Assembly (NCBI RefSeq): GCF_020382885.2
Contig: NC_058507.1
Span: forward strand, 2,373,715-2,437,714
Reading direction: 5' to 3'
Source: Scatophagus argus
Taxonomy: Eukaryota > Chordata > Actinopteri > Scatophagidae
DNA length: 64,000 nucleotides
How positions within the stretch are numbered: the first letter of the stretch is position 1; each line of letters starts with the position of its first letter. Positions 34,901 to 47,726 of this stretch are shown here, piece after piece. Under the pieces are notes generated by a model, which searched no databases, was not told where the DNA came from, and saw only the letters and a list, made by a program, of their open reading frames with translations. The position numbers and the translations under genes were made by a program.

Positions 34901-37900
34901 TTCTCTGCCGCTGGAGGAAGCGTCCCGGGACGACGGCGACAAGACGCCCGGCGTGGGCCGGACGCGCTCGGACACAGAGCCAGCCAGCGACTCGCCTGAC
35001 CCCACGTCGCCCAATCAGACACTCCGTAATAACAGGGCGCATGATAGCAGCAGGAGTAAGTGGCCAGCAGCTCACTTGTTTTCTGTCCTGCTTCCCCACT
35101 CGCCCTCTGCTTGATGTTTACTCACTGCTTTTCCCTGCTGCCATCTGTGTGTCTGCAGTCTGCAACCGTTTTCCATACTAATCCTACACAGAATGAAAGC
35201 ATGACACAAAGATTCAGTTTATTTCTAAGTTTATGTGTTTTCTTCACTGGGTTTTGATTCATTTAATTTTTCAGATGGGTGATTCAGAGCCTGGTGGACC
35301 TCTCAGCCTGCATTGCTAATGAGAGGTTTAAGGCTGCAGCGAACGATGGTCTTTGATTAATCTAAACATTATTATGTTTAGTCTCTAAATTGTCAAAGAA
35401 TTTGTCTTCAGATTGCTTGTTTTGTCCAATCAGCAGTCCAAAACCCAAACACATTTACTGTCATAAATAACAAAAGAAAAGCAAATCCTGATGTTGAAGA
35501 AGCTGGAATCAGAAAACTTTTTCTGCTTGAAAAATTTGTAAAATTGGTCATCAATTATGAGAATTTTCTCTTGATCGATTAATCGAATAATCATCGCAGC
35601 CCCAGAGAGATTTACAATAGTGTGCCAATGTAATCATCATTTAAAGGGAATTGTTAAAGTTTTCGTGTCCCCTGGTCGACAGGTTGGAGACGAGAGCAGC
35701 GGGACTTTGGGGAAGACGGCGCCAGCGTCCGGAGCGACGGTGGGAGCGTTCGTGGAGGAATACGAGGCCGAGGCAAAGGTCGTGGGCGCGGGAGAGGTCG
35801 TGGGCGAGGTACAGTTTTTAGCTTCGACAAGTTTCGCCAACTCACAATTGTTGGTCAGAACCACGGTGTTATTTTCTGTCTGTGCCTTAAGAGTTCGCCT
35901 CTTTGGATCCGCTCTGTTTGCATAAAGTCTCGTCTGGTTTCATGTGCTTGACTTGAGTCAGGCTTTTATCTTTTCAGCTTGACATGAGAGGAAAGATGGT
36001 TTCCTTGACTTCACTTGCCAGAAAACAACATTTCACTGCTTGGCATTTGTTCAGTGATCATGTCTCTTTTTTCCTCTGTTTTTCTGACTCTTTCAGGCCG
36101 TTACGAATACTCTCAGAGCTTCCAGGACTCGTCTGACGGCTCCGTTCAGGTCCCCTCGGAGTTTGGCACCAACATGGTTTACTACTACGATGACGGCAAC
36201 AAGGTCCAGATGTACACTGTGGATGAAAAGCTTCTTAAAGAATACATCAAACGCCAAATGTGAGTCTTTGAGTCTGCCTTTTTCGTTGCTCCAGTCAGCA
36301 CATTTCTGCTAACGGCTCACATGACTGACAATGTGGAAGCTTTCAGGAGGTTCAGAGTCGAATCCTACACTCACAGGAAAAGGAATAAATTGTTTTCCTT
36401 CACGAGCTGCTAAGAAAGTACAACATAACTGCAGCCATTTAGGAGTTAATGTCCCTTTGTTCTGTCATCATCACAGCTCATCCTCATCTCGTTTGAGTTC
36501 ATGGCTGAAAGCATTAGCAGGTTGATAGGAAGCTGAATCACTTTTCAAGCAAGAGTGGCAAAATTCCATAGCTGCTCTTCTGTGACACCAAACTGAATAT
36601 CTTTGGGTTTTGTTTTGTCTGTTAGTCAGAGCAAACGATCCATTTGATTGTCAGTTTCTGTTTTCCTTCGTTTTTTTGTTTTATCAGTGCTTTATCAGCT
36701 CTGTTGTAATCTGTAATCTCTAATTAGCTCTGTCTAGCAGCAGGTGTGGACATGTTGGCCTCACTAATTTATCAGTATGATATAAGAAAAAAAAACACAT
36801 TACAGAAAAGGTCACGGTGGAAGTCAGGCAAATGAAGATTGTGTCTGTTCAGAGTACATCTGAGGTGTGAGTGAAGGGCTGGTTGATGTGTAGACAGTGA
36901 AGCTCCTGTGCATTCGCTGCGTCCTGCAGGGGGCAGCGTTCACCCTGCGTCTGACTGACAGCTTTGGCCTCATTGCAACAGCAGACTCAGAATAGTGGAG
37001 GGTGAGGTGGACTCCTAAATATAGTCTGAGTGCCTTCAAAAGGGACGAGGAGGGGGGTGAGGGGGTGGGGTGAATTATATGCAGGCCTGAGCATGGAAAT
37101 GTAAAAAAAAATAAAAGAGGAAGAAGAAGCTGTGTTCCAGGGAGGAGGTGAAAGAAAGGGGTGATGGGTGAGAGAGGGAGGCAGGAGGGAGGCGCCTGTG
37201 TTCTTGTCTCCCTCGGTTTTATTCAGGCTGCCCAGTCAGCCGGCGTTGAGATGACGACTCCCCACCGCCTGCAGGCTGAGCTCCACGCACAGACGTGTGT
37301 GTGTGTGTGTGTGTGTTGTGGTGATTTTAAGTGGTGTGACAAGGAATAGACAGAGAGTTTTTCCAGCTACAGATTTGGTTTTCCAGCCAGTGGATTCGGC
37401 GTTTATTGTGATTTAGAGGAACATTTAGGAGTGTGATGGCGTCTCTTCTGCTGCTCTCTTATGCCAACAAGGGCTTGAAGTTCAGCTTTAGTGCTCAACC
37501 AAAATGTATGTCAGTAGCTTAAATCTGGCACTGCATCTCTCTGTCAGATTCACACTCCTGTTCTTTAATGAGGTAATTCCTGATACAAGTGACCACAATA
37601 CACACAGCTTGAGACCCTCCTTAAAGGGACAGTTCACACCAAAGTCCAAAACCTTCCCTCTCAGCTGTTGTGCTGTTTGTCCATCCTGGATGTGAGTTGC
37701 AGGGTTTGGAGACATTTGCTGCAGCAGGAACTATTTTCTTCATTTATCACTGCACAGAAGGAAACAGCATCTGCTCGTGGACGGGAGACTTGTGCTTGTG
37801 AAGGGGCGGGTTGTAAACATTAATGGAGTCCTCCTCAGCCGAGCCTCTCATCCGCCAGCAGATGCACGTTTCCGTTTCATACTGGCACTAAAGGGACTTG

Positions 37901-40900
37901 ATCAGATGATACCTGGTCACGCTGCTGCGACAGCACATAGCGATAGCTTTCTTAACTCGGTCTCCTCTTGTTAAGACGTTGTTTAACTTTTAAGAGCCTG
38001 CTCCTGATTGAATGATGATTTGGATGTCCACCTCCTCCTCCTCCTCCTTCAGCGAGTACTACTTCAGCCTCCATAACCTGGAGCGAGACTTCTTCCTGAG
38101 GAGAAAGATGGACGTGCAGGGCTTCCTCCCCATCTCGCTCATCGCCAGCTTCCACAGAGTGCAGGCCCTCACCATGGACATCAACCTCATCATGGAGGTA
38201 ATCATTAGCCATCACGCTGAAGGGCGTGACTGGAAACGGCAGTGATGACATGTCGCTCGTCAGCATCAGTTTAATGTGGGCTGTTTCAGCTTTTTATCTT
38301 TTAGTGAGAACAACGAGTAATATTTGCGAAGATGTCGCCATGAGAAATGAAAACATGTTGCTTTTGAAATGATTTAAAATTAGAAGCTTGTGGAAATTTA
38401 ACTTAAACACTCGGATCAGGCCGCAGTCTGGGATTTTGGAAATGAGAAAATGAATTTGTTCTCGTTGGCATGAACCCAGGCTCTGAAGAGCAGCAAAGAG
38501 CTGGAGGTGGTGGACGACAAGGTTCGCTGTAAGGCCGACCCGGAGCGCTGGCCCATCCCCACCCCGACCATCGTGGGCTCCCCTCGGACCGACTTCTCCC
38601 AGCTCATCAACTGTCCCGAGTTTGTTCCTCGACAGACTCTGAACTCCACAAACTCCGGTCAGTGTTAAACTGAGTCCACTGTCATTTTGCTGTCATAGTA
38701 GACCATGAAACCAGCGGATCAGTGAAATTGTGTCATGATATGTGGCTCAAATGATGCTGGGCTTCATAAAAACATCCACGTATGTACTGCACAAACAACA
38801 TGTTACCGTGAACTTTCCCTCTTTGTCTCTGATCACATTTACTGTTGACCAAGTTTTGAAAATGGGGGCTCTTACGCCCCGTTGAGACTTCAGTCCCTCT
38901 GTGGCTGAATGTGAGCTGACAGTGTGATGAGTGATTTTAAAGCCGCGATGAAGGTTTTCTGAGCGTGATTGCTTCGGGTCTTTCAGCTTCGTCGCCTGTG
39001 AAGAAGACTCCTCCTGAGTCCTCTGAGCCTCAGGACTCGGCTGAACCCAGCTCCGGCAGCCAGGAGTCGCTCCCAGACTCGGACGCTTCCAAAGACGCCC
39101 CCGCCCCCCCGCAGCCCGACCCTGACGCGTGGATCCAGGTGGAGAAACGCCACCGACAGCCCTCTGGAAAGCCAAAGGTAAATTCTTTCAGGTCTACACC
39201 ATCCTGCATTTTTGCTCCAACGGTATGGCGGCGCTTTATTTTGGCTTCACAGGGAGGAAGTGGAGGCGAGTCGTCCATCTTCATGTATGACAGAAGTTTC
39301 TTTAGTCATAACTCGGGAATTCATGCACTCATTAAGACAAAACCCAAACATCTGGCTGGATAAAATGGTGATGACATTTTCTGTCCAGAAGGTCAAAGGT
39401 CAGCTTCACTGTGACATCATGATGTTTCCTGTCTGTTGTTCCTGTAGAGCTTCAGCGATTAATTGATTGATCGACCGAAAGATAATTATTTTCCAACTAT
39501 TTTGATAATCAGTTAATAGTTTCAGTCACTTTTCAGCTTGTCAGGATCTGCTGGTTTTCTTTGGGCTTTGGACAAAACAGGGCAGCTTGAAGACGTCGCT
39601 TTGGGGAAACTGTGATGGGTCATCAGTTGTGATAAAACCGCCTGCCGCCTGTCATGCTTTCCCGATCATTAAAGTTTTTCCTTTATGTTTTTTGTTTTGT
39701 TCCAACCTGCCCTTGTCATGCAGGAGGCATCTCCACGCAGCCACCAGGATCCTCCACAGGCTGAGCCCGACCAGGAGGAGCTGGACTTCCTGTTTGATGA
39801 AGAGATGGAGCAGATGGCGCCCCGTAAAAACAAGTTCACCGACTGGTCAGACGAAGACGACTCGGACTACGAGCTGGACGACCAGGACGTCAACAAGATC
39901 CTCATTGTCACCCAGACGCCCCCTTATCTCCGTAAGCACCCCGCTGGCGACCGGACGGGCAACCACGAGTCCCGAGCCAAGATCACTGCGGACCTGGCCA
40001 AGGCCATCAACGACGGGCTGTACTACTACGAACAGGACCTGTGGAAGGGAGAGGATCAGGTCGAGTGCAGCAAGGTGAGAAACAGAAAAGCTTTTCACAG
40101 ATTAATGGTGGATTAGAAAGCTGGAGCTGTTAGAAAGGGATTTTAGCCTGCTGCTTTGGCATTTTTCCTCCTAAGCTCAGTCTGCAGACTAGAAAAGGTA
40201 CCTTGACCTCATAAGAGACCATCAAAATCTGAAGGTAAAATCCTTATCAAAGCTACTTTCACACCGAAATATTTCTGCTATATTTCTCGTACTTTGTTCT
40301 GATTTTTAGAGAGAAGCCTTCATCAGCCTGCTTTTTTTCTCAGTTGACAACAAATCAAAACATATTATTATTATTAAGCTGTTTAATGTTTGCCACATGA
40401 GGTGAGAAAGTGTAAACATCTGATTAGAAATATTAGAATTCGTCCTTGTTTTGATTTTAATAGAAAATGTATGAGTTATTAGGGAACCAAACATGTTTGA
40501 GCAGGTTGGTCAGCTGACGACCTGCCATGATAATTACCTGCTGGTTCATATTAAGTCATGTCTGAACAGGTGGGTCTTTACATTGTGAACAGACAGAAAA
40601 CAACATCCTCGCATTTCGTCTTCGTTCCAACAGTCTCAAGCCCTGAAAGAAAACATTTTGTGTCTAACTCGAGGACATGGAAGGAAATTTAAATTTAAAT
40701 GCAATGCAAACATGGGCAGCTTTGGAGTTTATCTGAACTAATATTAATTAAAGGAGTTTCAACTTCAAGTTTGACTTTACTGTCCCAGAATGGAAATTCA
40801 GATTGTTCATTTGGAGAAACAGAATTCAACACAAGATGCACAGAACACAGTGAGGTACAGAAAACGTCCGAAAACCTACAGCGTTAAATACAATAATGTG

Positions 40901-43900
40901 CGTACAAGTGACGGCAAATATTTTCACCACCAGTGCAGGTGTTGTCCTACATTCACTCTCCCCGTTAGCGTGAGCCTTATTCAGCCGACTGCATTTGTTT
41001 AATGTACAAATAGAAGGTTTTCATGAGGCACTGATGTTTGGTATTTAGCATTATAATCTGTATATTCAGAACAATGTGAAGTTTACAATAAAGGCTTAAA
41101 TTTCATGGTCACAGAGAGCAAATGAATGTCCCGTGGAGACGAGAGGCGAGCGAGTTTCTGAGAGAAAATGGAGGCTGTTTAAGCACCAGAGCTCAGAGCT
41201 CGTGTTTGTGTCCAGCTCGGTAAAACTCTGATTGTTCTGCTTGTTTGGCCTTTTAGCAAAGCTTGAGTCACTTCCTGTGATTGAATCCATTGTGAACCAC
41301 TGAATTTTTGTTGACTGTGCCAGAGGCTGAGAGGTACAGAAACGGCGTCCACAAACCAGGCAGCTCGTTACAAACCCACAGCTCACTCAGAGCCGCGGGC
41401 CTCGTTTTCCATAAAGTTCATTTAACCCATTCATGTCGTACGGCTTGAGAGCAGAGCGTTTCTGGAAAACAAAGCATATGTAATTTTATGACTGACTTGC
41501 TTCAGACTGGAAAAAGTCGTGGAGTCTGAGCAGTGATTTTGTGAACATTTGTGGCAGCGGCAGGATCACAGTGAGAATATTTTTGTCCATCTCGGCCCGC
41601 GATGGCCATCGTCCCGGTCTTTGTGTTCTCAGTTTGTCCCTCAGTCCCGTTTTTTGAGATCAGGACAGCTCAGGATCGCAGGTTTCTGCCATTTTACATG
41701 GCAGCTCTCGTATCTGGGATATTTTGACAGAAAGACTTTGTGACAGAGCTGCGACGAAAATAAACTGTTATTTATCACCCAGCTACACGAGCCTCCGGAC
41801 TAAATGTGTGTCAAGCAGCTGCTGCCACAGCTGAGTGACCTGCTTTTTAGAAAAGCTGCCTCATCAGCCAGCACAGTGTCTATAGGTTACACTGCGTTAT
41901 GTAACCCTGTTTCATTGCAATAAGCAGTGATGCTTTACTTTTACAGCAGTTAAAGTATTTTGCTGTTCGGCTTCGGTCTGAACAGTCATATTGAAAATTC
42001 ATGTGACTTTAAGAAAATATAAATATTTCATTAAATAAAGTGCTTCAAAACTGTAAACCAGGCAGGAAGTGAGTAAATATCGGTCATAGTAGTAATGTGT
42101 GCAGAGTCTGAAGGCAGAGCGGCAGAAATCCCTTTTTGTCATGTTGTTCAGCGCGTCCAGCTCGTTCTCGGTTCAGAGGTCGTCAGTAACTTTGCCACAT
42201 GTGTGAAATGTCACACCTGAACACACACACGCGCCAAGGTCACCTGGTTCTGACGCTGACGTGTGAAGGTCAAAGTCTGCCTCACATCTGCTGTGTGTCA
42301 CACAAGCTTCCACTGCTGCAGCCGCTGGCACACCAACTATTTTTACCACCATGTTGCATTGTTATCAGCCTAAACAGCCCGGAAGGCGGCCCGACGGGGT
42401 GGAATATTTGGGCGAGTGCGGGGCAGGCAGCGCTTCAATTGGCAGCGCCGAGCATATTGTCTTACATCTGAGTTTTGTCTTCGCTCAGGTGCGAGAACGA
42501 GGCAGAGACAAAGCAGTGAAATAAACTCCAGCCTTTCATATCTGTTGCTTTCAAACTGTGTAATTCTTTTTCGCTAGAGATGTTAAGGGTCTTGATTACT
42601 TCAGCCTGTCAAATCACAAATCATCCCAACTCGAAACACTTTAGCGCAATTAGTCAGAGAGGTTTAAAAGTTCATTAAGTGATTAATATGAAAAGGACAT
42701 AATGGATTAAACTGGTCATCCCAAAAATAACACTCATACGAGATCAAATCACAGCCGGGTGTATCTGAGGCTCGGCTCGTCGTGACAAACGTGAAATGTA
42801 AGGAAGTGTTTTAAATTTGAGTTTTGCACTTTGCTTTTTGCCAGTTAAAGAATTTAAACCTTAAATTTCTTGACGCAGCTGAACTCCTCCCCCCCGACTT
42901 GTTTGTGAATGTGCTCCCCAGCAGGAAGTGGAGAACTTCAAGAAGCTGAATGTCATCACTCAAGATGAGTTCGACACGCTCACCCCGAAAGTGCCCGTTG
43001 ACGCAAACCAGGAAGTCCCGCCTCCTCCCATGCCAGGTGGGTTTGCAGAGCTGCTGTGAAGTTGGTTTCACACGAGCTGAGCAGCATCCTGTTTGCTGCT
43101 TTCTGCGTTGGTGACATTTCTCAAACATCTCGTTTTGTCGCGTCCCTTTCTGGTGTTTCTCTCATTTTAGCATGACCTTAAGCATTTTCTAACCCCCAGC
43201 GACCCCACTTCCCTGTAGTCCCATTTATCCATCCGAATTGTTCTGGTCTGCCTTTAGAGCATCAGAAAAATAAATTTAAAACCCTCAGCAGCATTTCTAT
43301 CCAGAAATCCTGACCCGATTACTCAGGATAACTCACAGGCCTGGCTGTGAGCAGTTTCATGTAGGAACCGTTTTTCAGCCGACGTCTCCCACCCAAACAG
43401 TCCTGCTGCCACACTCCTGAATCCACAAGCGCTGTGCACCCGAACATCACATGCATGTTGTGTAATCTTAACAGCGGGGGTTGGGGGAAGTAATCCAGGA
43501 CTTGGTTTGTTCATCATCTTATTGTGTGCTCTCAGTGGACAGCGGCGCAGAATTGGCCCGCTCTCTGCCTACAACGGTCCCAGAGTCGCCCCACGCTCAC
43601 CAGCCCCGAACCCCCAGGACGCCTCGCACCCCCGGACGCCAGGACCCCAACAAGACGCCTCGTTTCTACCCCGTCATGAAGGAGAGCGGCACCCTCGACG
43701 GACAGGTGAGTACAGAGTGCAGACAAGCTCGTTTGCGCCTCGTTAATGTCAGAAAATCACGAGTGACGCACGTCAGCATCCTGTTGTCTTCCCAGTTCTT
43801 CAGTGTTGCTGGGTCACGACTCCCACATTTGCGAATCAAATCTGAGATGATTATCATGAACAGTTTTTTTCACATTCAGTTCACGTTACCTGGTTGGTTG

Positions 43901-46900
43901 GTTGGTTTGTTTGTTTGTTGCACACACCTGCACAGGCAGACGCTGCCTACATTCTACCTGTTTTGCATGTGTGTTAACATGATGACATTGTGGCAAAGGC
44001 TCAAACAACATTTGCAAACGCTTCTCTCTGCAAGGCCTTGCGTTACTGTTAGATGCCAACGGCAACCTTAAAATGTCCTCTCAGCTTTGGAAAACTTTCC
44101 TGTCCAATCGTCATCACTTCTATCTCTAAATTATAACAAACATGTCCAGCATGTGAAGTCGTGAATCTGTTGTTGTGATTTGCAGACCCCGAGGAAGAAG
44201 AAAACCAGCCACAGTTCGAACCCGCCTCAGGAAGCCCACATCGGCTGGGTGATGGACTCCCGTGAACACCGGCCGCGCTCCGCGTCCATCAGGTGCGACT
44301 GCTCGTAAACACTCGGGGAAAGAGGAAGACGGACTGTCCACTTCCTTCTTTCACTCCGTCAGCAGCACCTTTATTCACTTCTCTGTTTCAGTAAACATGT
44401 TTTTTGATTTTTGTTTTTAAACAAAACTAGTAGACAAAGTGCTTTGCACAACCACGAATGATCAGGACTCGGACAAAAATAGAAGACGATGGTCCAATAA
44501 GTTTGAGTCACGTTCAGCTGAATTTTTGAATTAGAGCTTCGCTGAGCGCTGGCTTCCTGTCAGCTTAAAGAGCAGCACATTGTCGCGTTTGAGAGGATTG
44601 AACCAGTACATATTTGGCAGATGACACAGCAACAATTACTTGATAATAAATGGATACAGTAATTAAAGACATTCACTGATGTGTGATGGACACATCGTTT
44701 TTTTATCAATATATTTTATTATCAGTAAGCTCAGAGTGAGTTTCCTGCTGTCCCACTGACACGTCTTCTCGTCTCCTCCGTCCTCCCACAGCAGCTCCAA
44801 CGCCTCTCCGTCAGAAGGAGCTCCGCTGACAGGAAGTTACGGCTGCACCCCTCAGTCTCTGCCCAAATTCTGGCATCCATCCCACGAGCTGCTGAGGGAC
44901 AACGGCTTCACTCAGCAGGGATACCACAAGTACCGCCGACGGTGCCTGAACGGTACAGAGACGAAAGTCGCTCGCACTGTGTAGACGTTTTGAATAGAAA
45001 CGCTTCGATGGGTCTCAGCCTAACGTTGAACGCGTAGCACAAAGTTGTGTTGATAGATAGATGACTTTATTCATCCCCGAGGGGAAATTGGGTTTTGCAC
45101 GGGTGTTCAGAATCTGATGTGTGTTTAAAGATGTGACATTTGTGCCCCGTGGCGACTGAATCGCTGTGTTTCAGAGAGGAAACGGTTGGGGGTCGGCCAG
45201 TCGCAGGAGATGAACACTCTGTTCAGGTTCTGGTCCTTTTTCCTGAGGGACAACTTCAACAGAAAGATGTACGAGGAGTTCAAACAGTACGCGGTGGAAG
45301 ACGCCAAAGAAAACAACAGGTGAGGAGCACCTCAGGCGACGTTTAAACTGGGCTGGGCACGTGATTGGGATGACTTTATCTTTGAGATATGTTGATTTTG
45401 TGTTCTATGTCAGACAGTTCTGTTAATGGTGACTCCGCTAATATTTGTTTTTCACAGATGATAATGAACTTTTTATTCACATTTAAAATGGAAGGCGAAC
45501 ATTTTTCCTAACAAGAGCAACAAGTCCTGCAAACGGCATCCCGCATGTTTGAGTCAGACCTTTTCTGTTAGGCTCTTTTGATTTGAACTGTAAATGCTGA
45601 ATGTCCAGAATTCACTGTATTTGAATTTAAAATGAGATGTTCAAAGAGAAGAGGAGAACTATATTTGTGGAGCTCAAAGTTGCATGCATTATTTCAGCAC
45701 AAAAAAAAACAAACACCTTATATAGACAAAAGTATTGGGCCACCTGACCATCACACCAACAGGGTCTTCATTGACATCTCATTCTAAACACACAAACAGC
45801 TTTGCAGCTCTAACAGCTTTCACTCTTCTGTGAAGGCTTTCCACAACATGTTGGAGTGTTTCTGTGGGAATTTGTGCCCATTCATGCAGTAGAGCATTTG
45901 TGAGGTCACACACTGATGTTGGACCAAAAGGCCTGGCTCACAATCTCCGTTCCAGTTCATCCCAAAGGTGTTGGATGGGGTTGAGGTCAGGGCTCTGTGT
46001 GGGCCAGTCAAGTTCTTCCACACCAAACTCATCCAACCATGTCTTTATGGAGCTTTGCTTTGTGCACTGGGGCACAGTCATGCTGGAATAGAAAAGGGCC
46101 TTCAACAAACTGTTGCCACAAAGTTGGAAGCATAGCATTGTCCAAAATGTCCATTAAGATTTCCCTTCACCCTGAGAAACAGCCTCATACCACACCTGAA
46201 TTCAGTCATAAAGAGGTGTGTCCAGTGCAGCAGATGGCAGTGGTGTTTGACCGTCTCTGCACGACAGCAGAGGGTTAACGGGGAGGCTGTCCTGCTCTAA
46301 CAGTGTTGTACGTCTGACAGACACACCTGCGAAGCTCACATTCTTGTCTAATTAAGTATGTGGTTCAGGCCTGTGTGTTGAAGTGGGAGTGAACACAGTT
46401 TCAGGGTGTCTTGGCAGCGTAGTTACCCCATCAGCCAATTTAATTAGACTGAAAACTATTGGACTGGTCCGTCTGGTTCTTCCATCAGCTGTGTTTAAGA
46501 CGTTAATCATCCGTGAGAACTTTTTGCGGATTGATGGAGGCACATGTGGGGGAAAGAATGACACGACATAACATCCCACGCATGCAAACATACTTGTGTC
46601 TCGAAGCCTGATTTGAATCTGAGTCCCGTTTGTTTACTTGTTTTTGTGGTCTGAGTGCAGGTTAACATTTGTTTTGCCCTGCAGGTACGGACTGGAGTGT
46701 CTCTTCAGATTCTACAGCTACGGTTTGGAGAAGAGATTCAGGTTAGATCTGTTCAAGGACTTCCAAGAAGAGACCCTCAAGGACTTTGAGAAAGGTAAGG
46801 AACATCTGAAAAGGCCGTCCTCAAATGACTCTTTGGCTTTAAGGAGAAAACCACATGATTTGCTACAGAATAAAAAACACAAACTTTTGGTTTTCCTCCA

Positions 46901-47726
46901 AACCTGGCATTTATTTAAAGACATCCATGAAGCCACTACAAAATCAGTGAGTAAAGCTATGATATCACTGCAGGGTTAAACAGTTTAGAACTGCTAAATA
47001 ATGAGCGTTACCAGGATTCGTCCTGTAAACCAGCCTGACCCGGCGTAAAAGTCCACTTTGGAGAGGCTCGTCTCTCGAAAACTGGATGCGTAGTTGTGTG
47101 AAAAAAAAAAAAAATCTATTTCTCAGCATTTTTTAAATGGGTTTCACGCTGTGCTGTTTTCCCCTCCTGCAGGTCAGCTGTACGGACTGGAGAAGTTCTG
47201 GGCCTTCCTGAAATACTCCAAGATGAAGAACCAGCCCATTGACCCGAAGCTGCAGGAACACCTCTCCCAGTTCAAGAACCTGGAGGACTTCAGGGTGGTG
47301 GTGAGTGTCCACGTCTCAGGCTTTTACAGGGATGATGTGCGACAAACACACCGTGCCAAATACTGAGCAAAAGTTAAATCACGTTGAATAGCTGGAGTTG
47401 ACACGGCTGTCAAAGCATCCAGTCGGGGTTCTAGAAGCGGGCCTGTCTTCATGTAGTGACTGTGACCTCTGTGTCCACAGCCCCCGATGGGAGAGGAGGG
47501 AGGAAGGAGGAGACGTCACTCCTCCTCGGCCGGGGATGATGGGAGGCGTCGGCGACATCCTTCCAACTCTACCTCAAAGCCTGCGCAGGCCTCCAAAGCC
47601 TCCAACGCCGCCGCCATGCAAAACTTACCCAAAGACAACGCCCAGAAAACAGCAGCAGCCGCTGCCACCCAAGGCAAGAAGACCGAGCCCGGAGGCGGGA
47701 AGAAGGAAAGTGCACCAAACAAATGA
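26194..47726 (+). CDS. larp1b: La-related protein 1B
   Basis: RNA-binding translation regulator of the LARP1 family (TOP-mRNA and poly(A) contacts). Nineteen coding exons: 26194-26569, 29454-29515, 31827-31883, 33499-33724, 34882-35055, 35683-35808, 36097-36259, 38053-38197, 38480-38657, 38987-39177, 39724-40074, 42922-43036, 43536-43705, 44186-44292, 44792-44952, 45175-45319, 46685-46794, 47173-47300 and 47481-47726. All phases join; 1076 aa. Order of parts: Ser/Lys-rich N terminus with [22 protein letters not shown]; an RG box in exon 6 ([11 protein letters not shown], about 320-340); the La motif in exons 7-9 ([20 protein letters not shown], then [20 protein letters not shown], about 375-465); [14 protein letters not shown] and [25 protein letters not shown]; and the C-terminal DM15 region in exons 15-18 ([46 protein letters not shown], about 835-985). 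LARP1B rather than LARP1 is chosen from the MVYYYDDG and [20 protein letters not shown] segments and the pgrmc2 neighbour. Confidence 0.93.
26570..29453 (+). other. larp1b: larp1b intron 1
   Basis: No exon recognised. It contains a GCGGCGGCG run at 26662-26678, a TTTA microsatellite at 27898-27922, a short repeat at 27410-27480 (AGTTCAAAGTGCTTTACAAA), repeat-like TGATTATT text near 27640-27760, and GGCAGGCAGGCAGGCAGG at 29028-29051. Confidence 0.5.
30720..30845. repeat. TACTTAAGTA-family repeat fragment
   Basis: AGTACCTCAGATCTGTACTT and AAGTACAGTACTTGACT match a fish repeat family present several times in this window. It lies in larp1b intron 2. Confidence 0.5.
31884..31926. repeat. TG microsatellite
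   Basis: (TG)n starts about 7 bp after the exon 3 donor of larp1b, an unusually close position. Confidence 0.9.
32035..32480. repeat. Repeat fragments in larp1b intron 3
   Basis: A TACTTAAGTA-type piece (GTTACTTAAGTAGAGGTACT) is followed at 32205-32480 by ATCGATCGATCGG and TCAATCGACTAATTGATA, matching the GATTAATCGATTA family. Another TACTT-rich piece lies at 32690-32760. Confidence 0.45.
35329..35602. repeat. GATTAATCGATTA-family repeat, near full length
   Basis: The left end GGCTGCAGCGAACGATGG and right end CGATTAATCGAATAATCATC then GCAGCC are complementary in the GGCTGC core, giving imperfect terminal inverted repeats. The interior has CAATCAGCAGTCCAAAACCC and GAAGAAGCTGGAATCAG. It lies in larp1b intron 5. 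Confidence 0.6.
36260..38052 (+). other. larp1b: larp1b intron 7
   Basis: No exon recognised. It holds a GT run at 37296-37314, a MITE-like end (TTAAAGGGACAGTTCACACC) at 37620, and a CTC run ending just before the exon 8 acceptor (38030-38048). Confidence 0.5.
39445..39645. repeat. GATTAATCGATTA-family repeat fragment
   Basis: AGCGATTAATTGATTGATCG, then GATAATCAGTTAATAGTTTC and TGTCAGGATCTGCTGGTTTT follow the same family as 19960-20228. It lies in larp1b intron 10. Confidence 0.55.
40075..42921 (+). other. larp1b: larp1b intron 11 (largest of the 3' half)
   Basis: 2.85 kb with no exon, RNA gene or long repeat that I can support. Confidence 0.45.
45053..45098. repeat. Short teleost repeat tail
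   Basis: GATAGATAGATGACTTTATT then CATCCCCGAGGGGAAATTG is the same kind of tail as at 16418. Confidence 0.55.
45717..46165 (-). mobile_element. Truncated Tc1-like DNA transposon
   Basis: One end is recognisable at 45717 (TATATAGACAAAAGTATTGG). On the minus strand the frame reads [20 protein letters not shown] then [13 protein letters not shown], the conserved C-terminal catalytic segment of Tc1 transposases, and after a frame change continues with LTNALLHEW-like and LHRRVKAV-like residues. The N-terminal half is absent, so it is a dead 5'-truncated copy in larp1b intron 16. It is a different lineage from the 9.2 kb relic. Confidence 0.75.

Noticed and set aside
43481-44071. 196-codon frame including larp1b exon 13
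   Set aside because: Only 43536-43705 is exon; the rest is read-through into introns beyond a clear GTGAGT donor.
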